Below are positions 8,372 through 17,956 of a stretch of 64,000 nt of DNA, piece by piece. The stretch's first letter is position 1, and each line of letters opens with the position of its first letter. The notes beneath the pieces are model-generated. The model was not told where the DNA came from and searched no databases. It saw only the letters and a list, made by a program, of their open reading frames with translations. A program made the translations under genes and the position numbers. The stretch comes from Prolixibacter sp. NT017 (GTDB taxonomy: Bacteria; Bacteroidota; Bacteroidia; Bacteroidales; Prolixibacteraceae), in contig NZ_BLAV01000001.1 in assembly GCF_009617875.1 (NCBI RefSeq), positions 2,852,001 through 2,916,000 on the forward strand, in the 5' to 3' direction.

Positions 8372-11300
8372 TTATTTTTTATCCATGAAAATGAATTTCT
8401 TTCTTAACGCGGTTTTCTTATCCCGTTCTCCTTTTTTGGAAACCACGGCATAAAGTACCGGCACAATAATCATGGTAATGAAGGTCGAGAAGACCAAACC
8501 TCCGATAACCGAGATACCCATGGGGCGCCATATTTCCGCACCTTCACCGCCGCTGATAGCCATTGGCAACATCCCCAAAATGGTCGTCAGGGCAGTCATC
8601 AATACCGGACGCAGACGCGATTTACCAGCTACCCGGATGGCATCATACAATTCCATATCGCGGTCACGCATCAGGTTGGTGTAGTCGACCAGCACGATGG
8701 CGTTTTTCACCACAATACCAACCAGCAGAACCGCTCCGAGCGCCGCTACCAGATTCAAATCAGTTCCGGTAATTAGCAATGCCAGCACTACTCCCGCAAA
8801 GGAGAACGGAATGGAGAACATGATAATGAACGGCATTTTGAATGACTCGAACTGAGATGCCATCACCAGGAATACCAGAACCAAACTGAGCAGCAGAAGC
8901 AGTCCCAAATCGGTAAATGATTCCTGCTGATCTTCGTACGCCCCACCTACATCAATCATAATTCCGGTAGGAACATCCAGCTTATCGATCTTCTGCTGTA
9001 TTTGTCCGGCCAACTGGCCCAGCGATGTTTTGTACGGCGTAACCGAAACTTTCACCACGCGCTCGCGCTGACGGTGCTCGATGTTCGGCGGCGACCAGTA
9101 CTCTTCTACTTTACCAATCTCCTTCAGCTTAATGTATTTACCAGCCGGCGTCATGATGGAAATATTTTCCAGATCAGTAATCGAGCTGCGATACTTCGGC
9201 GAATAACGTACAATCACGTCGTACTCATCGCCCTGTTCACGATACTCGGTAGCCGTCAATCCTTCTACCCGGTTCCGAATCATCGCTGAAACCGAAGCGG
9301 TGCTCAAGCCATGCAAAGCCAGCTTATCGCGGTCGAGAACCACTTTCAGTTCAGGCTTCTCTTTGTCACGACTGATTTGCACATCGGATGCACCTTTGAT
9401 TTCTTTTATCCCGCTGGCAATTTCATTCGCCAGGTGCGAAGTTGTATTGAAGTCGTAACCGTAGATGTAGACGTCCACCGTATTGGAAGCCTCCATCCCA
9501 CTGGTAAATGTGAATGAATAGTTTTCCACTTCCGGAATTTCATCCAGCTGTTTACGGAGCGCCGCTGCAACTTCCCAGACGCTGCGATTCCGCTGGCTGG
9601 GTTTATCGAGCGCCATCATCATGTTAATGATGTTCGACCCGGTTTGATTGAACATGGAGATGAAACCACCGGAATCATCAGAACCGGTAGAGGTACTGAT
9701 CAACTTCACTTCCGGAGCCTTCTTGTGAACAATCCCTTCCACTTCACGAGCTATCTTATCGGTCACCTCTACCCGTGTTCCCGACTGCAGTTCGATTTTC
9801 AACTGAATCCGGCTCTCATCGGTCTGTGGCATGAAGTCGGTTCCCAGGTTTTTCGCCAGGTACATCGAAGCCAGAAAGATGGTCAAAGCTCCCAGAAGTA
9901 TCACTTTCTTATGGTGCAAACTCCACTTGATGGCTTTTTCATAACCCCGATCCAAAGCGTTGAGCGCACGGAGGAATGTATTGTCGTAACTGAAACGGGA
10001 CGGCTTCTCTTTCTTCGGCTGCAGCTTCAGCAATTTCGAACTCAACATCGGCGTCAGTGTAATGGCGGCCACTGTTGATGTAACTACCGTGATGGTGACA
10101 ATCCATCCCAGCTGGCGGAACATCACGCCAGTCATTCCCGAAACTAATGTCAGCGGGAAGAATACGGCCACAATCACCAGTGTGGTAACGATAACCGACA
10201 GCCACACCTCGTTGGTTGCGTAGATAGATGCCTCCCGCGGGCTGCTCTTTCGCTCGATGTGCGTAGATATATTTTCCAGGACCACGATGGCATCATCCAC
10301 CACCATACCAATCGCAATGGAAAGCGACGAAAGTGAGATGACGTTGATGGAGTTCCCCGAAATGTAGAGATAGATAAACGCGACAATCAGCGATATGGGA
10401 ATGGTGAGCGCGACAATAAATGTTGCCCGCCAACGTCCCAAAAAGGCCAGCACCACCAACACCACAAAGAGGAGCGCGAACATCAGCGTTTGCGAAAGGT
10501 TCGAAACCGAATCCTTGATAAAGTCGGACGAGTCGAAAATGGTTTCAATCTTCACGTCCGGAGGAAGTGTTTTCTCCAGTTCCGCCAAGTGTTTCTTGAC
10601 TTCCCTCGCGACTTTCACCGTGTTGGCTCCCGACTGCTTCATGACGAACATCCGGAGTCCCCGTTGTCCGTTGATGCGTTCGTGAAGCCCTGTATCCTTC
10701 AGGGTATCTTTCACGGTAGCCACATCGCGCAGGTAAACCGGATGACCGTCGCTGGTGCCCACAATGATGTTGTTCAACTGACGACTATCGGTAAACTCAC
10801 CTTCCACGCGAAGCTGGTAGTCCATTTTCCCCATTTTCACGTTACCGGAAGGCGTATTCTGGTTTTCCGCCCGGATAACATTACCAATCTGACCGATGGT
10901 CATGTGATAGGCATCTAACCTACTCGGATCCACGTTGACATAAATGACCCGGTTGGGCTGGCCGGCCAAACCAACCGAACCGATTCCATCGACCCGGTTG
11001 AGCGGGTTAATGATTTTCTCATCCAGTATTTTCTCCAATCCCGGATAACTCTCTTTCGCGTTCACTGCGTAAAAAAGCACCGGCATCATACTGGAATTAA
11101 ACTTGAAAATAACCGGCTTTTCACAACCATCGGGCAACTGCTTCTCGATCAGGTCGAGAGCGTCGCGTATGTTATTAGATGCTTCGTCCAGGTTCGTTTC
11201 ATACTGAAACTCAAGCGTTACTACCGAAAGGTTCTCGTATGATACCGACGAAATATCTTTCAGCCGGTCCACCGAGTTCATCCCATCTTCAATCACCTTC

Positions 11301-11491
11301 GAAACGTTCGTCTCGATATCTGAAGCACTGGCTCCCGGATAAGTGGTCATCACCGTGATGGCAGGAAACTCAATTTCCGGATATAAATCCACGGGTAAGT
11401 GCACCACCGAGTAGATTCCCATGACAATAATGGCCATGAAAATCATCAACGTCGTGATGGGGCGCTTCACCGCACTTTTATATATACTCAT
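8372..11491 (-). CDS. RND efflux pump inner-membrane permease (HAE1/AcrB-like)
   Basis: Proton-driven exporter of 1039 aa that takes substrates to the TolC channel. It starts SIYKSAVKRPITTLMIFMAI, as in the HAE-1 family, and has 12 predicted helices with two large periplasmic loops. The proton-relay aspartates sit in GMVVDDAIVVLEN (around residue 405), and the second half has VLLVGIVVKNAIVLVDY. Length matches AcrB-type pumps. It is the third pump-component gene of the operon after tolC-like and adaptor genes, 42 bp after the adaptor. Substrate unknown; probably hydrophobic toxic compounds, given the TetR regulator. Confidence 0.96.
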   Translation of the reverse strand: MSIYKSAVKRPITTLMIFMAIIVMGIYSVVHLPVDLYPEIEFPAITVMTTYPGASASDIETNVSKVIEDGMNSVDRLKDISSVSYENLSVVTLEFQYETNLDEASNNIRDALDLIEKQLPDGCEKPVIFKFNSSMMPVLFYAVNAKESYPGLEKILDEKIINPLNRVDGIGSVGLAGQPNRVIYVNVDPSRLDAYHMTIGQIGNVIRAENQNTPSGNVKMGKMDYQLRVEGEFTDSRQLNNIIVGTSDGHPVYLRDVATVKDTLKDTGLHERINGQRGLRMFVMKQSGANTVKVAREVKKHLAELEKTLPPDVKIETIFDSSDFIKDSVSNLSQTLMFALLFVVLVVLAFLGRWRATFIVALTIPISLIVAFIYLYISGNSINVISLSSLSIAIGMVVDDAIVVLENISTHIERKSSPREASIYATNEVWLSVIVTTLVIVAVFFPLTLVSGMTGVMFRQLGWIVTITVVTSTVAAITLTPMLSSKLLKLQPKKEKPSRFSYDNTFLRALNALDRGYEKAIKWSLHHKKVILLGALTIFLASMYLAKNLGTDFMPQTDESRIQLKIELQSGTRVEVTDKIAREVEGIVHKKAPEVKLISTSTGSDDSGGFISMFNQTGSNIINMMMALDKPSQRNRSVWEVAAALRKQLDEIPEVENYSFTFTSGMEASNTVDVYIYGYDFNTTSHLANEIASGIKEIKGASDVQISRDKEKPELKVVLDRDKLALHGLSTASVSAMIRNRVEGLTATEYREQGDEYDVIVRYSPKYRSSITDLENISIMTPAGKYIKLKEIGKVEEYWSPPNIEHRQRERVVKVSVTPYKTSLGQLAGQIQQKIDKLDVPTGIMIDVGGAYEDQQESFTDLGLLLLLSLVLVFLVMASQFESFKMPFIIMFSIPFSFAGVVLALLITGTDLNLVAALGAVLLVGIVVKNAIVLVDYTNLMRDRDMELYDAIRVAGKSRLRPVLMTALTTILGMLPMAISGGEGAEIWRPMGISVIGGLVFSTFITMIIVPVLYAVVSKKGERDKKTALRKKFIFMDKK

Positions 11492-11533
11492 TGTTGTTGC
11501 TTTTTAATTGATTTCTGATTCAGGCAAACGGGA

Positions 11534-12589
11534 TCACTTTACAACTTTGACTTCGTTGCCATCCACCAGGTTCGCCTGTCCTACCGTAATAATCTGGTCT
11601 CCGGTCTTCAACTCGTTCGAGAGCACTTCCATGTCGGCATCGAAACGCTCACCAATCTGAACATCAACACGCTTTGCTTTGCCGTTCACATATTTGAAGA
11701 GGTAGCGTTGGTTGGTTCCTTCCTGCTTCAATACAGCAATGGCCGGTACCAGTTTGGCCACATCAGTTCCCACATGAATAGACACTTTGCCATACATTCC
11801 GGGACGAATTTTCTCTCCAGGATTCGGAACCGTAATTTCTACCGTAAACGTTCTCGATGCCGGGTCAATAGCCGGATGAATGCGGAAAACTCTTCCTTCG
11901 AAAACCTTACCGGGATAAACATCCACCGTCACATCCACTTTCATTCCTTTGCGAATGCGGGGAAAATCCTTTTCCGTAACATTGATAATAGCTTTTAGTG
12001 GATTGAGCTGCATCAGCGTCACAATGGCTGCCTTGCCAACCGACGTGTTCGGTGAACCGGAATACATCTCGCCGTCTTCAAAGTACTTGTTGGTAATCAC
12101 TCCGCTGAGCGGTGCCCTGAGTTCCGTATTTTGTTTCAGGAACTGCACGTTCTCTTTGGCTACGCGGTACTGTGTCGCCAGCTGGTCGTAACTTTGCTGA
12201 GTTACCGTACCCGTCTTCTGCAATGTGTCGAGACGACCAAAATCGGTCTTCAGGTTCTCGAGTTGCAATTCGGCCTGCTTCAACTGTGTGCGATCCATTT
12301 GCACCAGCAGTTGACCAGCTTTCACATGATCACCCACTTCCACATATATCTTCTCAATCCGGCCCGGACTGGCAGAGGTCAGGTAGTTTTCGTGGTAGGC
12401 CACAAACGAAGCTGTCTGGTTAATGGTACGGCTAACTTGCTGCGGCTCGAGAGACATGACCTTTACCGGCCGCACTTTCACGCTATCCTGCTTCACGTCG
12501 CCGGCCTTCTCACTGCCTTTATTTCCGCATCCGGCGGCAAAAAGTGTAGTAGCGGCCAACAACATGATTAGTTTTATTCTGAAATTCAT
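11534..12589 (-). CDS. RND efflux periplasmic adaptor (MFP) lipoprotein
   Basis: Membrane-fusion protein linking the RND pump to the outer-membrane channel. I chose the ATG at 12589 rather than an upstream ATG at 12622, because only the shorter form puts the lipoprotein signal at the N-terminus (LLAATTLFAAGC, Cys21) and the longer one overlaps the preceding gene. The mature part has the barrel-sandwich/lipoyl hybrid motif (ASPGRIEKIYVEVGDHVKAG), an alpha hairpin (LKTDFGRLDTLQKTGTVTQ) and a beta-barrel plus membrane-proximal domain. 351 aa, usual for the family. Confidence 0.94.
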   Translation of the reverse strand: MNFRIKLIMLLAATTLFAAGCGNKGSEKAGDVKQDSVKVRPVKVMSLEPQQVSRTINQTASFVAYHENYLTSASPGRIEKIYVEVGDHVKAGQLLVQMDRTQLKQAELQLENLKTDFGRLDTLQKTGTVTQQSYDQLATQYRVAKENVQFLKQNTELRAPLSGVITNKYFEDGEMYSGSPNTSVGKAAIVTLMQLNPLKAIINVTEKDFPRIRKGMKVDVTVDVYPGKVFEGRVFRIHPAIDPASRTFTVEITVPNPGEKIRPGMYGKVSIHVGTDVAKLVPAIAVLKQEGTNQRYLFKYVNGKAKRVDVQIGERFDADMEVLSNELKTGDQIITVGQANLVDGNEVKVVK

Positions 12590-12611
12590 GATTATCTGTT
12601 TAGGATTTATT

Positions 12612-13913
12612 TTATAGATCATTCAACAACTTTTCCCAGGCTACATATGCCTGAAGCAACTCCATGGTGGCTCCCACAAAATTGTTCTCAGCCTGTAAAT
12701 AATTATCATTGGCCTGCAAACGCTCCAGACTCGATGCAACGCCATGCTCATATTTCAAATCGAAATTCCGGTTGACACGAAGAGCAACTTTCACATTCTG
12801 CTTCTGGCTGTTATACTTATCGAGCGCATTATGCAGGTTAAACCGCAACTGTTTTTCCTGAATCTTCAGCTGGTCTTCCAGTAAGTCCTTCTGGTTTTCG
12901 GTCTGTTCCAGGCTAATGTTCGCCTGACTCACTTTCGATTTTCGGAGTCCGCTGGAAAAAATCGGGATACTCAGGTTCAAACCGATGACATCTTTCGGCG
13001 ATGCATCGAAGTTCGGTTTCAAAATCTTCTCGGTATGACTGTAGTAACTGCTCAGTGTCGGCAGGTAAGCCGACTTCTGTAGCGCCAGTTGCTTCTTCGA
13101 CAATTCGACCTGCGTTTCCATCAACTGGTAATCCAGATTCCTCTGAACCGACATCGAGCTATCCATCAGTGCCGTGAAATTGATGCGGTCAATGATTCCG
13201 TCAAGCGTTTGCGTCAGTTGAATTTTTTCATCACCCGGAACTCCCAACTGAAACCGAAGCATGTTGTAAGCCATTTCTACCTGCCGGTCTGCCGAACGAA
13301 CGCCATTTTCCAGAGTAGAAACAGAAACGGATAGTTGATCAACATCGGTCGATTCCGCCATCCCTACTTTTTCCATCTGCTTAGTCTTGGCTAATGTGCT
13401 GCGCATGTTCTCAAGGTTCTTCTTTAAGATATCGCGCGTTTGCTCACTAACCAGAATCAGGTAATAGCTATTGGCCACCTGCTCTTTGATGTCCTGTTTC
13501 GACTTCCGGTAATTGGTTTCCGACAACGACTTGTAAATTTTCGCCGTTTGCAGACCTACGAGATAACTTCCGCTAAAAAGCAACTGCGAAACCGTTGCCG
13601 ATACGTTAGAAGTAGTTGCAAACGGGATTTTTGTAGGCGGGCTGTTCGGATCAAACTGAATGGTCATCGAGGCTCCCAAATAATTCGAATAGTCAGCCTT
13701 GGCATCAATCTGTGGCAAGCCCGATGCAATGGATTCCCACACTTTCTTCTGTGCCGCGTCTACATCAAGACTGGCATTCTTCACCTGCTTGTTGTAATCC
13801 AACGCGTGATCCTGTGCCTGTTTCAGCGTAAGCTGCAATTCTTCCGGCGGAAGTGCAAATGCCGTCGTCAGACCAGCAATCAGGAAAGTCGCAATCAACA
13901 CTACTTTTCTCAT
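12612..13913 (-). CDS. TolC-family outer membrane efflux protein
   Basis: Outer-membrane channel of the tripartite pump. The 433-aa protein has a cleavable signal peptide (VVLIATFLIAGLTTAFA) and two OEP repeats, rich in long amphipathic helices with Gln/Asn/Leu content (e.g. LTLKQAQDHALDYNKQVKNA and KSAYLPTLSSYYSHT). It is followed after 22 bp by the adaptor gene and preceded after 33 bp by the TetR gene, so the whole set is one operon. Confidence 0.95.
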   Translation of the reverse strand: MRKVVLIATFLIAGLTTAFALPPEELQLTLKQAQDHALDYNKQVKNASLDVDAAQKKVWESIASGLPQIDAKADYSNYLGASMTIQFDPNSPPTKIPFATTSNVSATVSQLLFSGSYLVGLQTAKIYKSLSETNYRKSKQDIKEQVANSYYLILVSEQTRDILKKNLENMRSTLAKTKQMEKVGMAESTDVDQLSVSVSTLENGVRSADRQVEMAYNMLRFQLGVPGDEKIQLTQTLDGIIDRINFTALMDSSMSVQRNLDYQLMETQVELSKKQLALQKSAYLPTLSSYYSHTEKILKPNFDASPKDVIGLNLSIPIFSSGLRKSKVSQANISLEQTENQKDLLEDQLKIQEKQLRFNLHNALDKYNSQKQNVKVALRVNRNFDLKYEHGVASSLERLQANDNYLQAENNFVGATMELLQAYVAWEKLLNDL

Positions 13914-13946
13914 ACACTATCTATTTTACACTCTATATATTTCTGA

Positions 13947-14579
13947 TTATTTATTCTTGAGGACTCCTTCAAAACTTTCCAGGTACTGGTCGATTAGTTT
14001 CCGGCCTTTGTCGGTACTGATTCCCCTGAGATAGGGCATAAACAAATGGAAGTGCCACTCTTTTACCGACCAGGAATCACTAATCACGTCGTTCTCCTGG
14101 GTGTTCTGGGCCAAATCGACCAGCTGCATCCAGACCGAAGCTACAATGTCCATGTTGATGTTCTTTTCAAAAACACCTTCTTCAGCGCCCTGCCTGAATA
14201 ACTTCAGCATGAACTTTCTCGACTTCGCTGTGTAGTCACGTGTGACCAATGCCAGGATTTCAGGATAATGCTTCTTTAAATCACTGAAGAATCGCGGATT
14301 GATTTTCTGCATCACCTGGTGATTCTCTTTTCCAATCCGATACAGTGCATCAATCACATTTGGGGAGTTATTCACGATTTCGTTCAACGTTTTTCCATGA
14401 ACCTCTCCTCCCGCAATGATGCCTTCTCTCAGTAATTCTGTTTTATCCTTGAAATTCTCATAAATGGTTCGCTTGGAAATGCCTAACTCGGTAGCAATCG
14501 CATCCATCGTCACACTCCGGATGCCATCCCTGGCAAACAACTCCATCGCTCCCATCATGATTCGTTCACGTACATTCAT
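13947..14579 (-). CDS. TetR/AcrR-family transcriptional regulator
   Basis: Repressor of 210 aa. The N-terminal helix-turn-helix spans about residues 5-50 (GAMELFARDGIRSVTMDAIA, then ELGISKRTIYENFKDKTELL). The C-terminal ligand-binding domain is unclassified. It is the first gene of the operon with tolC, adaptor and RND pump, so it most likely autoregulates and represses the efflux operon. Two identical-geometry palindromes lie 25-105 bp upstream of its start and are the obvious operator candidates. Confidence 0.94.
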   Translation of the reverse strand: MNVRERIMMGAMELFARDGIRSVTMDAIATELGISKRTIYENFKDKTELLREGIIAGGEVHGKTLNEIVNNSPNVIDALYRIGKENHQVMQKINPRFFSDLKKHYPEILALVTRDYTAKSRKFMLKLFRQGAEEGVFEKNINMDIVASVWMQLVDLAQNTQENDVISDSWSVKEWHFHLFMPYLRGISTDKGRKLIDQYLESFEGVLKNK

Positions 14580-14603
14580 CTTTTCCGATTTTCTGCAAAT
14601 ATT

Positions 14604-14631
14604 GAAAACTATTACGGTTTATTTAGTTTTC
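14604..14631. promoter_or_regulatory. candidate TetR operator 1
   Basis: Perfect 8-bp inverted half-sites GAAAACTA and TAGTTTTC with a 12-bp spacer, 25 bp upstream of the tetR-like start. The same half-sites and spacer recur 52 bp away. Confidence 0.7.
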
Positions 14632-14655
14632 TCAATGTGATCTAATCATTAAATT

Positions 14656-14683
14656 GAAAACTATATTGGTTTTTCTAGTTTTC
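14656..14683. promoter_or_regulatory. candidate TetR operator 2
   Basis: Second copy of GAAAACTA-N12-TAGTTTTC. The spacers of both copies share a GGTTT core. The 52-bp centre-to-centre distance is about five helical turns, so two dimers would sit on the same face of the DNA. Confidence 0.7.
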
Positions 14684-14770
14684 ACTTATGTATAGTGGTT
14701 GCTTCACAAATCTTATTGTTGTTTTCACAAAGAAAAGTGCCCGGTTATTTTCATAATTTAAATATGCTGC

Positions 14771-14778
14771 TAATTTTG
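14771..14778 (+). promoter_or_regulatory. -7 element of Bacteroidota promoter for the sugar-isomerase-like gene
   Basis: TAATTTTG matches TAnnTTTG and lies 56 bp before the ATG at 14834. The -33 region is only a T-run (TTTT near 14748), so this is a moderate call. Confidence 0.4.
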
Positions 14779-14833
14779 TAAGGGTTAAGCGTAGCATGCT
14801 CAACCAATTAACTAATCATTTACCTAATCTGTT

Positions 14834-15709
14834 ATGAAACTAAACACTCACTTGATCAAATCAGTGGGACTGCTGCTACTGGTATTCCTGCTATCCGGCC
14901 TTTCTTCCTGCAAGCAAACCCAAAAGAAACAGGAAAAATACATCGGCCTTCAGCTCTGGTCTGTTCGCGACCACATGAAAGATGACGTTAAGGGCACCAT
15001 CGAAGCAGTTGGCAAAATCGGTTACAAGTTTATCGAGGCTGCCGGCTATGCCGATGGAAAATTCTACGGCATGGAGCCCACTGCATTTGCCGACCTTGTA
15101 AAAGCCAACGGCATGGATTTCCTTTCGTCGCACACCGGACAAGCAGTACCCGATTCAACAAACTGGGACGAAGTAATGGCCTGGTGGGACCAGTGTATTG
15201 CGGCACACAAAGCGGCCGGCGTGAAATATATCGTTCAGCCGTTTATGGATAACGTCGGTTACGAAAGCATTGAAGGCGTACAGCGCTATTGTGATTACTT
15301 TAATGCAGTTGGAGAAAAGTGTAACGCGGCCGGCATCCGCTTCGGTTACCACAACCACGACGCCGAATTCAAGGACATCGACGGGCAAATCATTTACGAC
15401 TACATGCTCCAGCACACCGATCCGGCCAAGGTCTTCTTCGAAATGGACCTGTACTGGATTACCGAAGGGGGTAAAAACCCGGTGGACTACTTCAACCAGT
15501 ATCCCGGACGATTCCTGATCTGGCACGTGAAAGACAAAACCGAGTTGGGCGGCGATGACAGCGTGATGGATTTCAAACCCATTTTTGCTGACGCCCAAAC
15601 GGCCGGAATGAAATACATTGTGGTGGAAGTGGAAGAATATAATTACGATCCGCTGAAAAGCGTGGAGAAGAGTCTCAACTTCCTCAACAATGCACCGTAT
15701 GTGAAATAG
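14834..15709 (+). CDS. exported sugar phosphate isomerase/epimerase-like lipoprotein
   Basis: Xylose-isomerase-like TIM barrel (AP-endonuclease 2 superfamily), 291 aa. The N-terminal lipoprotein signal (LLLLVFLLSGLSSC) places it in the cell envelope. Features: GLQLWSVRDHM at the start of the barrel, GYHNHDAEF, FEMDLYWITEGG and IWHVKDKTE, which supply the His/Glu/Asp metal-site residues usual for this fold. Such secreted members occur widely in Bacteroidota and probably act on sugars or sugar acids released outside the cell; the substrate is not known. Single gene with its own promoter and a terminator-like hairpin after it. Confidence 0.9.
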   Translation: MKLNTHLIKSVGLLLLVFLLSGLSSCKQTQKKQEKYIGLQLWSVRDHMKDDVKGTIEAVGKIGYKFIEAAGYADGKFYGMEPTAFADLVKANGMDFLSSHTGQAVPDSTNWDEVMAWWDQCIAAHKAAGVKYIVQPFMDNVGYESIEGVQRYCDYFNAVGEKCNAAGIRFGYHNHDAEFKDIDGQIIYDYMLQHTDPAKVFFEMDLYWITEGGKNPVDYFNQYPGRFLIWHVKDKTELGGDDSVMDFKPIFADAQTAGMKYIVVEVEEYNYDPLKSVEKSLNFLNNAPYVK

Positions 15710-15731
15710 GTTGTTTATGAACTACATCCTG

Positions 15732-15760
15732 AGGGGAGATTCGCATGCCGGGTCTCCCTT
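15732..15760 (+). terminator. hairpin after isomerase-like gene
   Basis: AGGGGAGA and TCTCCCTT pair (one G-U) around a 13-base loop, followed by a T-rich stretch, 22 bp after the stop. Confidence 0.45.
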
Positions 15761-15911
15761 CATTCTTGCTTGTTTCTGATTATCACCTACCGGGAAAAAT
15801 AAAAGCTGTTCCGAAGTGCTGGCGCGGAATAGCTGTACAACATGTTCGACTGATTTCTGACCCGAATTTCCTATCTTCATCGGACAGAGTAAACCAAAAA
15901 ATCAAACCATA

Positions 15912-16490
15912 ATGAAGTCAGCTACCGCCCCTCACGTGAGCGTGATTTTCCGGGACGAAGATTTCTCCAATCAAACTTTTCGTTTCGAGGAATTTGAAGA
16001 CTGTCTCTTCGAGAACTGTAATTTTTCGTCGTGCGATTTTACCCGCACTGTATTTCTGAATTGCCGGTTCGAAAACTGCGACCTGAGCAGCAGCCGTTTT
16101 CAGCAGTCCAATCTCGAAGGCGTTATTTTCGACGGCTGTCGTTTAATCGGTATCGATTTCACCATGATAAGCCGCGTGAGGCTTGATATGACTTTCAACG
16201 ATTCCGAGCTGGAGATGTGCAACTTTACCGGCCTTTCCCTCGAAGAAACGTCTTTCGAAAGGTGCCGTATCGATGAGTGCGAGTTTGTGGAAACTATTTT
16301 GAAAAAGGCTAAATTCAGGGAAACCGACCTGACCGGAACCTTCTTCCGGCAATGCGACCTGACGGAAGCCGATTTTCGCGGAGCCAAAAACTATCGCTTT
16401 AATCCGTGGGAGAACCGCATGACCAATGCCCGCTTCTCTACACCGGAAGTACTGTCGTTTCTGTCGCCCCTGCAGATTCTGGTCGATTGA
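15912..16490 (+). CDS. pentapeptide-repeat protein
   Basis: 192 aa made almost entirely of A(D/N)LXX-type pentapeptides (FENCDLSSSRFQQSNLEGV, FRETDLTGTFFRQCDLTEAD), which fold into a right-handed quadrilateral beta helix. No signal peptide or membrane segment, so cytoplasmic. Related proteins include Qnr/MfpA DNA mimics that protect gyrase, but many members have no known role. The terminal FNPWENRMTNARFSTPEVLS resembles the capped end of Qnr-like proteins, which is suggestive only. Confidence 0.9.
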   Translation: MKSATAPHVSVIFRDEDFSNQTFRFEEFEDCLFENCNFSSCDFTRTVFLNCRFENCDLSSSRFQQSNLEGVIFDGCRLIGIDFTMISRVRLDMTFNDSELEMCNFTGLSLEETSFERCRIDECEFVETILKKAKFRETDLTGTFFRQCDLTEADFRGAKNYRFNPWENRMTNARFSTPEVLSFLSPLQILVD

Positions 16491-16583
16491 TAAGACGGCA
16501 TCTTTTCTGACTGAAAATCAAATTTAACTGGTTAGCTTCTTTTTTGTAACTTGTGGATTGTTACATCTATAAAAGACTAAACC

Positions 16584-17306
16584 ATGTCACATATCCTCAT
16601 TATGCTGGCCCTTTTGTTCCAGGGACAACCGGCCGCCAAGACATTCAAGACCGATACATTTCAAACCGATAAAGGAAACCTCGCCATTACATTCATCGGG
16701 CACGGAACCCTGATGATGATGTGGGACGGGAAGGTTATACACATTGACCCGGTTAGCCGCGAAGCCGATTATTCGAAGCTTCCGAAAGCCGACCTGATTT
16801 TAGTTACGCACGAGCACGGTGATCATCTCGATCCGGCCACCATTGCGCAACTCCGGAAAGAAAATACACAGGTCGTTGTCAGCAAAAGTTGTGAAGGGAA
16901 AGTACCTGACGAGACCGTTCTTTCTAATGGGCAAAGTATAACAGCCGATGGCATTCATGTGGAAGCGGTACCGGCCTATAACCTGGTGCACAAACGCTCC
17001 AACGGACAACCCTTTCACCCGAAAGGGGACGGTAACGGCTATGTGCTGACCATGGGAGGCAAACGTATTTACATTGCCGGCGATACGGAGAATATTCCCG
17101 AAATGAAGAACCTGAAAAATATCGATATCGCTTTCCTTCCGATGAACCTGCCCTATACGATGACGCCGGAACAAGCGGCTGAGGCTGCCCGCAGCTTTAT
17201 GCCAAAGATTCTTTACCCCTATCACTTCGGGCAAACCGATCCGCAAAAGCTCGTGAAGCTGCTAAAAGGCGCGTCCATCGATGTTCGGGTGAGGAAATTG
17301 GAATAG
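16584..17306 (+). CDS. MBL-fold metallo-hydrolase (UlaG-like)
   Basis: Metallo-beta-lactamase-fold hydrolase of 240 aa. The metal motif THEHGDHLD is complete. A GHGTLMMMWDGKVIHIDPV segment and YIAGDTENIPE supply the remaining metal ligands as in UlaG-like or RomA-like hydrolases. The N-terminus (SHILIMLALLFQGQPAAK) looks like a short signal peptide, so it may be periplasmic. It follows the pentapeptide gene by 93 bp; no functional link is evident. Substrate unknown. Confidence 0.9.
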   Translation: MSHILIMLALLFQGQPAAKTFKTDTFQTDKGNLAITFIGHGTLMMMWDGKVIHIDPVSREADYSKLPKADLILVTHEHGDHLDPATIAQLRKENTQVVVSKSCEGKVPDETVLSNGQSITADGIHVEAVPAYNLVHKRSNGQPFHPKGDGNGYVLTMGGKRIYIAGDTENIPEMKNLKNIDIAFLPMNLPYTMTPEQAAEAARSFMPKILYPYHFGQTDPQKLVKLLKGASIDVRVRKLE

Positions 17307-17326
17307 CTATTCGCAACCTGTTCCGT

Positions 17327-17956
17327 TCAAATATTTTCCAACCGGCTAAAGCTGCAGAAGATAAAATTCTGAATGCTGTGCGACGGCGTCATGTGGTCGA
17401 CGGTGATGCAACGGATTTTCCGGAAGAAGTTTTTCAACCGATCGCTCATCTTCTCTTCGGAATACTGTTCCACTTCGATGCCGCTGCAATGGTCGGGCCC
17501 TTGTTCGGAGAAGGTTCCGATAACGAGGTAACCTCCCGGTGTAATATTTGATTGAACGCAGCTCAGGTAGTTGTTGATTTCCTTCTCCTCAGTCAGGAAG
17601 TGAAAGGCAGCCCGGTCGTGCCAGAAGTCGTATTTCTCCATGGGCTGAAAACAAGCCGCATCCGCTTCAATCCACTTGACTTTACCGGCATCAGCTCCCA
17701 GTCGTTGTCTGGCTTTTTCGATGGCTTTCGCCGAAATGTCGAGAACGGTAATGTCAGTGTAACCAAGTCTCAGCAAATGATCAACGAAGAAACTGTCGCC
17801 TCCCCCAATGTCGATGATCTTTGCATTGAACGGCAGATTAAACTGCCGGACGAAATCGAGTGATGTAACCGGCACCGATTGGTACCAGCTCACCTCGTCG
17901 GTAGTCTTCTCCTGATAGATGTGGTTCCAGTGCGCTTTTCGTTCGAGTGTTTCCAT
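17327..17956 (-). CDS. class I SAM-dependent methyltransferase
   Basis: Rossmann-type methyltransferase, 209 aa from the ATG at 17956. An upstream in-frame ATG (18040) would add 28 residues without family features; the chosen start follows an AGGAG and gives the usual METLERKAHWNHIYQ opening. The SAM motif is IIDIGGGDSFFVDHLL, followed by acidic motif II (VLDISAKAI) and the post-motif EADAACFQP. The early KTTDEVSWYQ is typical of a family of small methyltransferases (thiopurine/tellurite-like). Substrate unknown. Confidence 0.9.
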   Translation of the reverse strand: METLERKAHWNHIYQEKTTDEVSWYQSVPVTSLDFVRQFNLPFNAKIIDIGGGDSFFVDHLLRLGYTDITVLDISAKAIEKARQRLGADAGKVKWIEADAACFQPMEKYDFWHDRAAFHFLTEEKEINNYLSCVQSNITPGGYLVIGTFSEQGPDHCSGIEVEQYSEEKMSDRLKNFFRKIRCITVDHMTPSHSIQNFIFCSFSRLENI

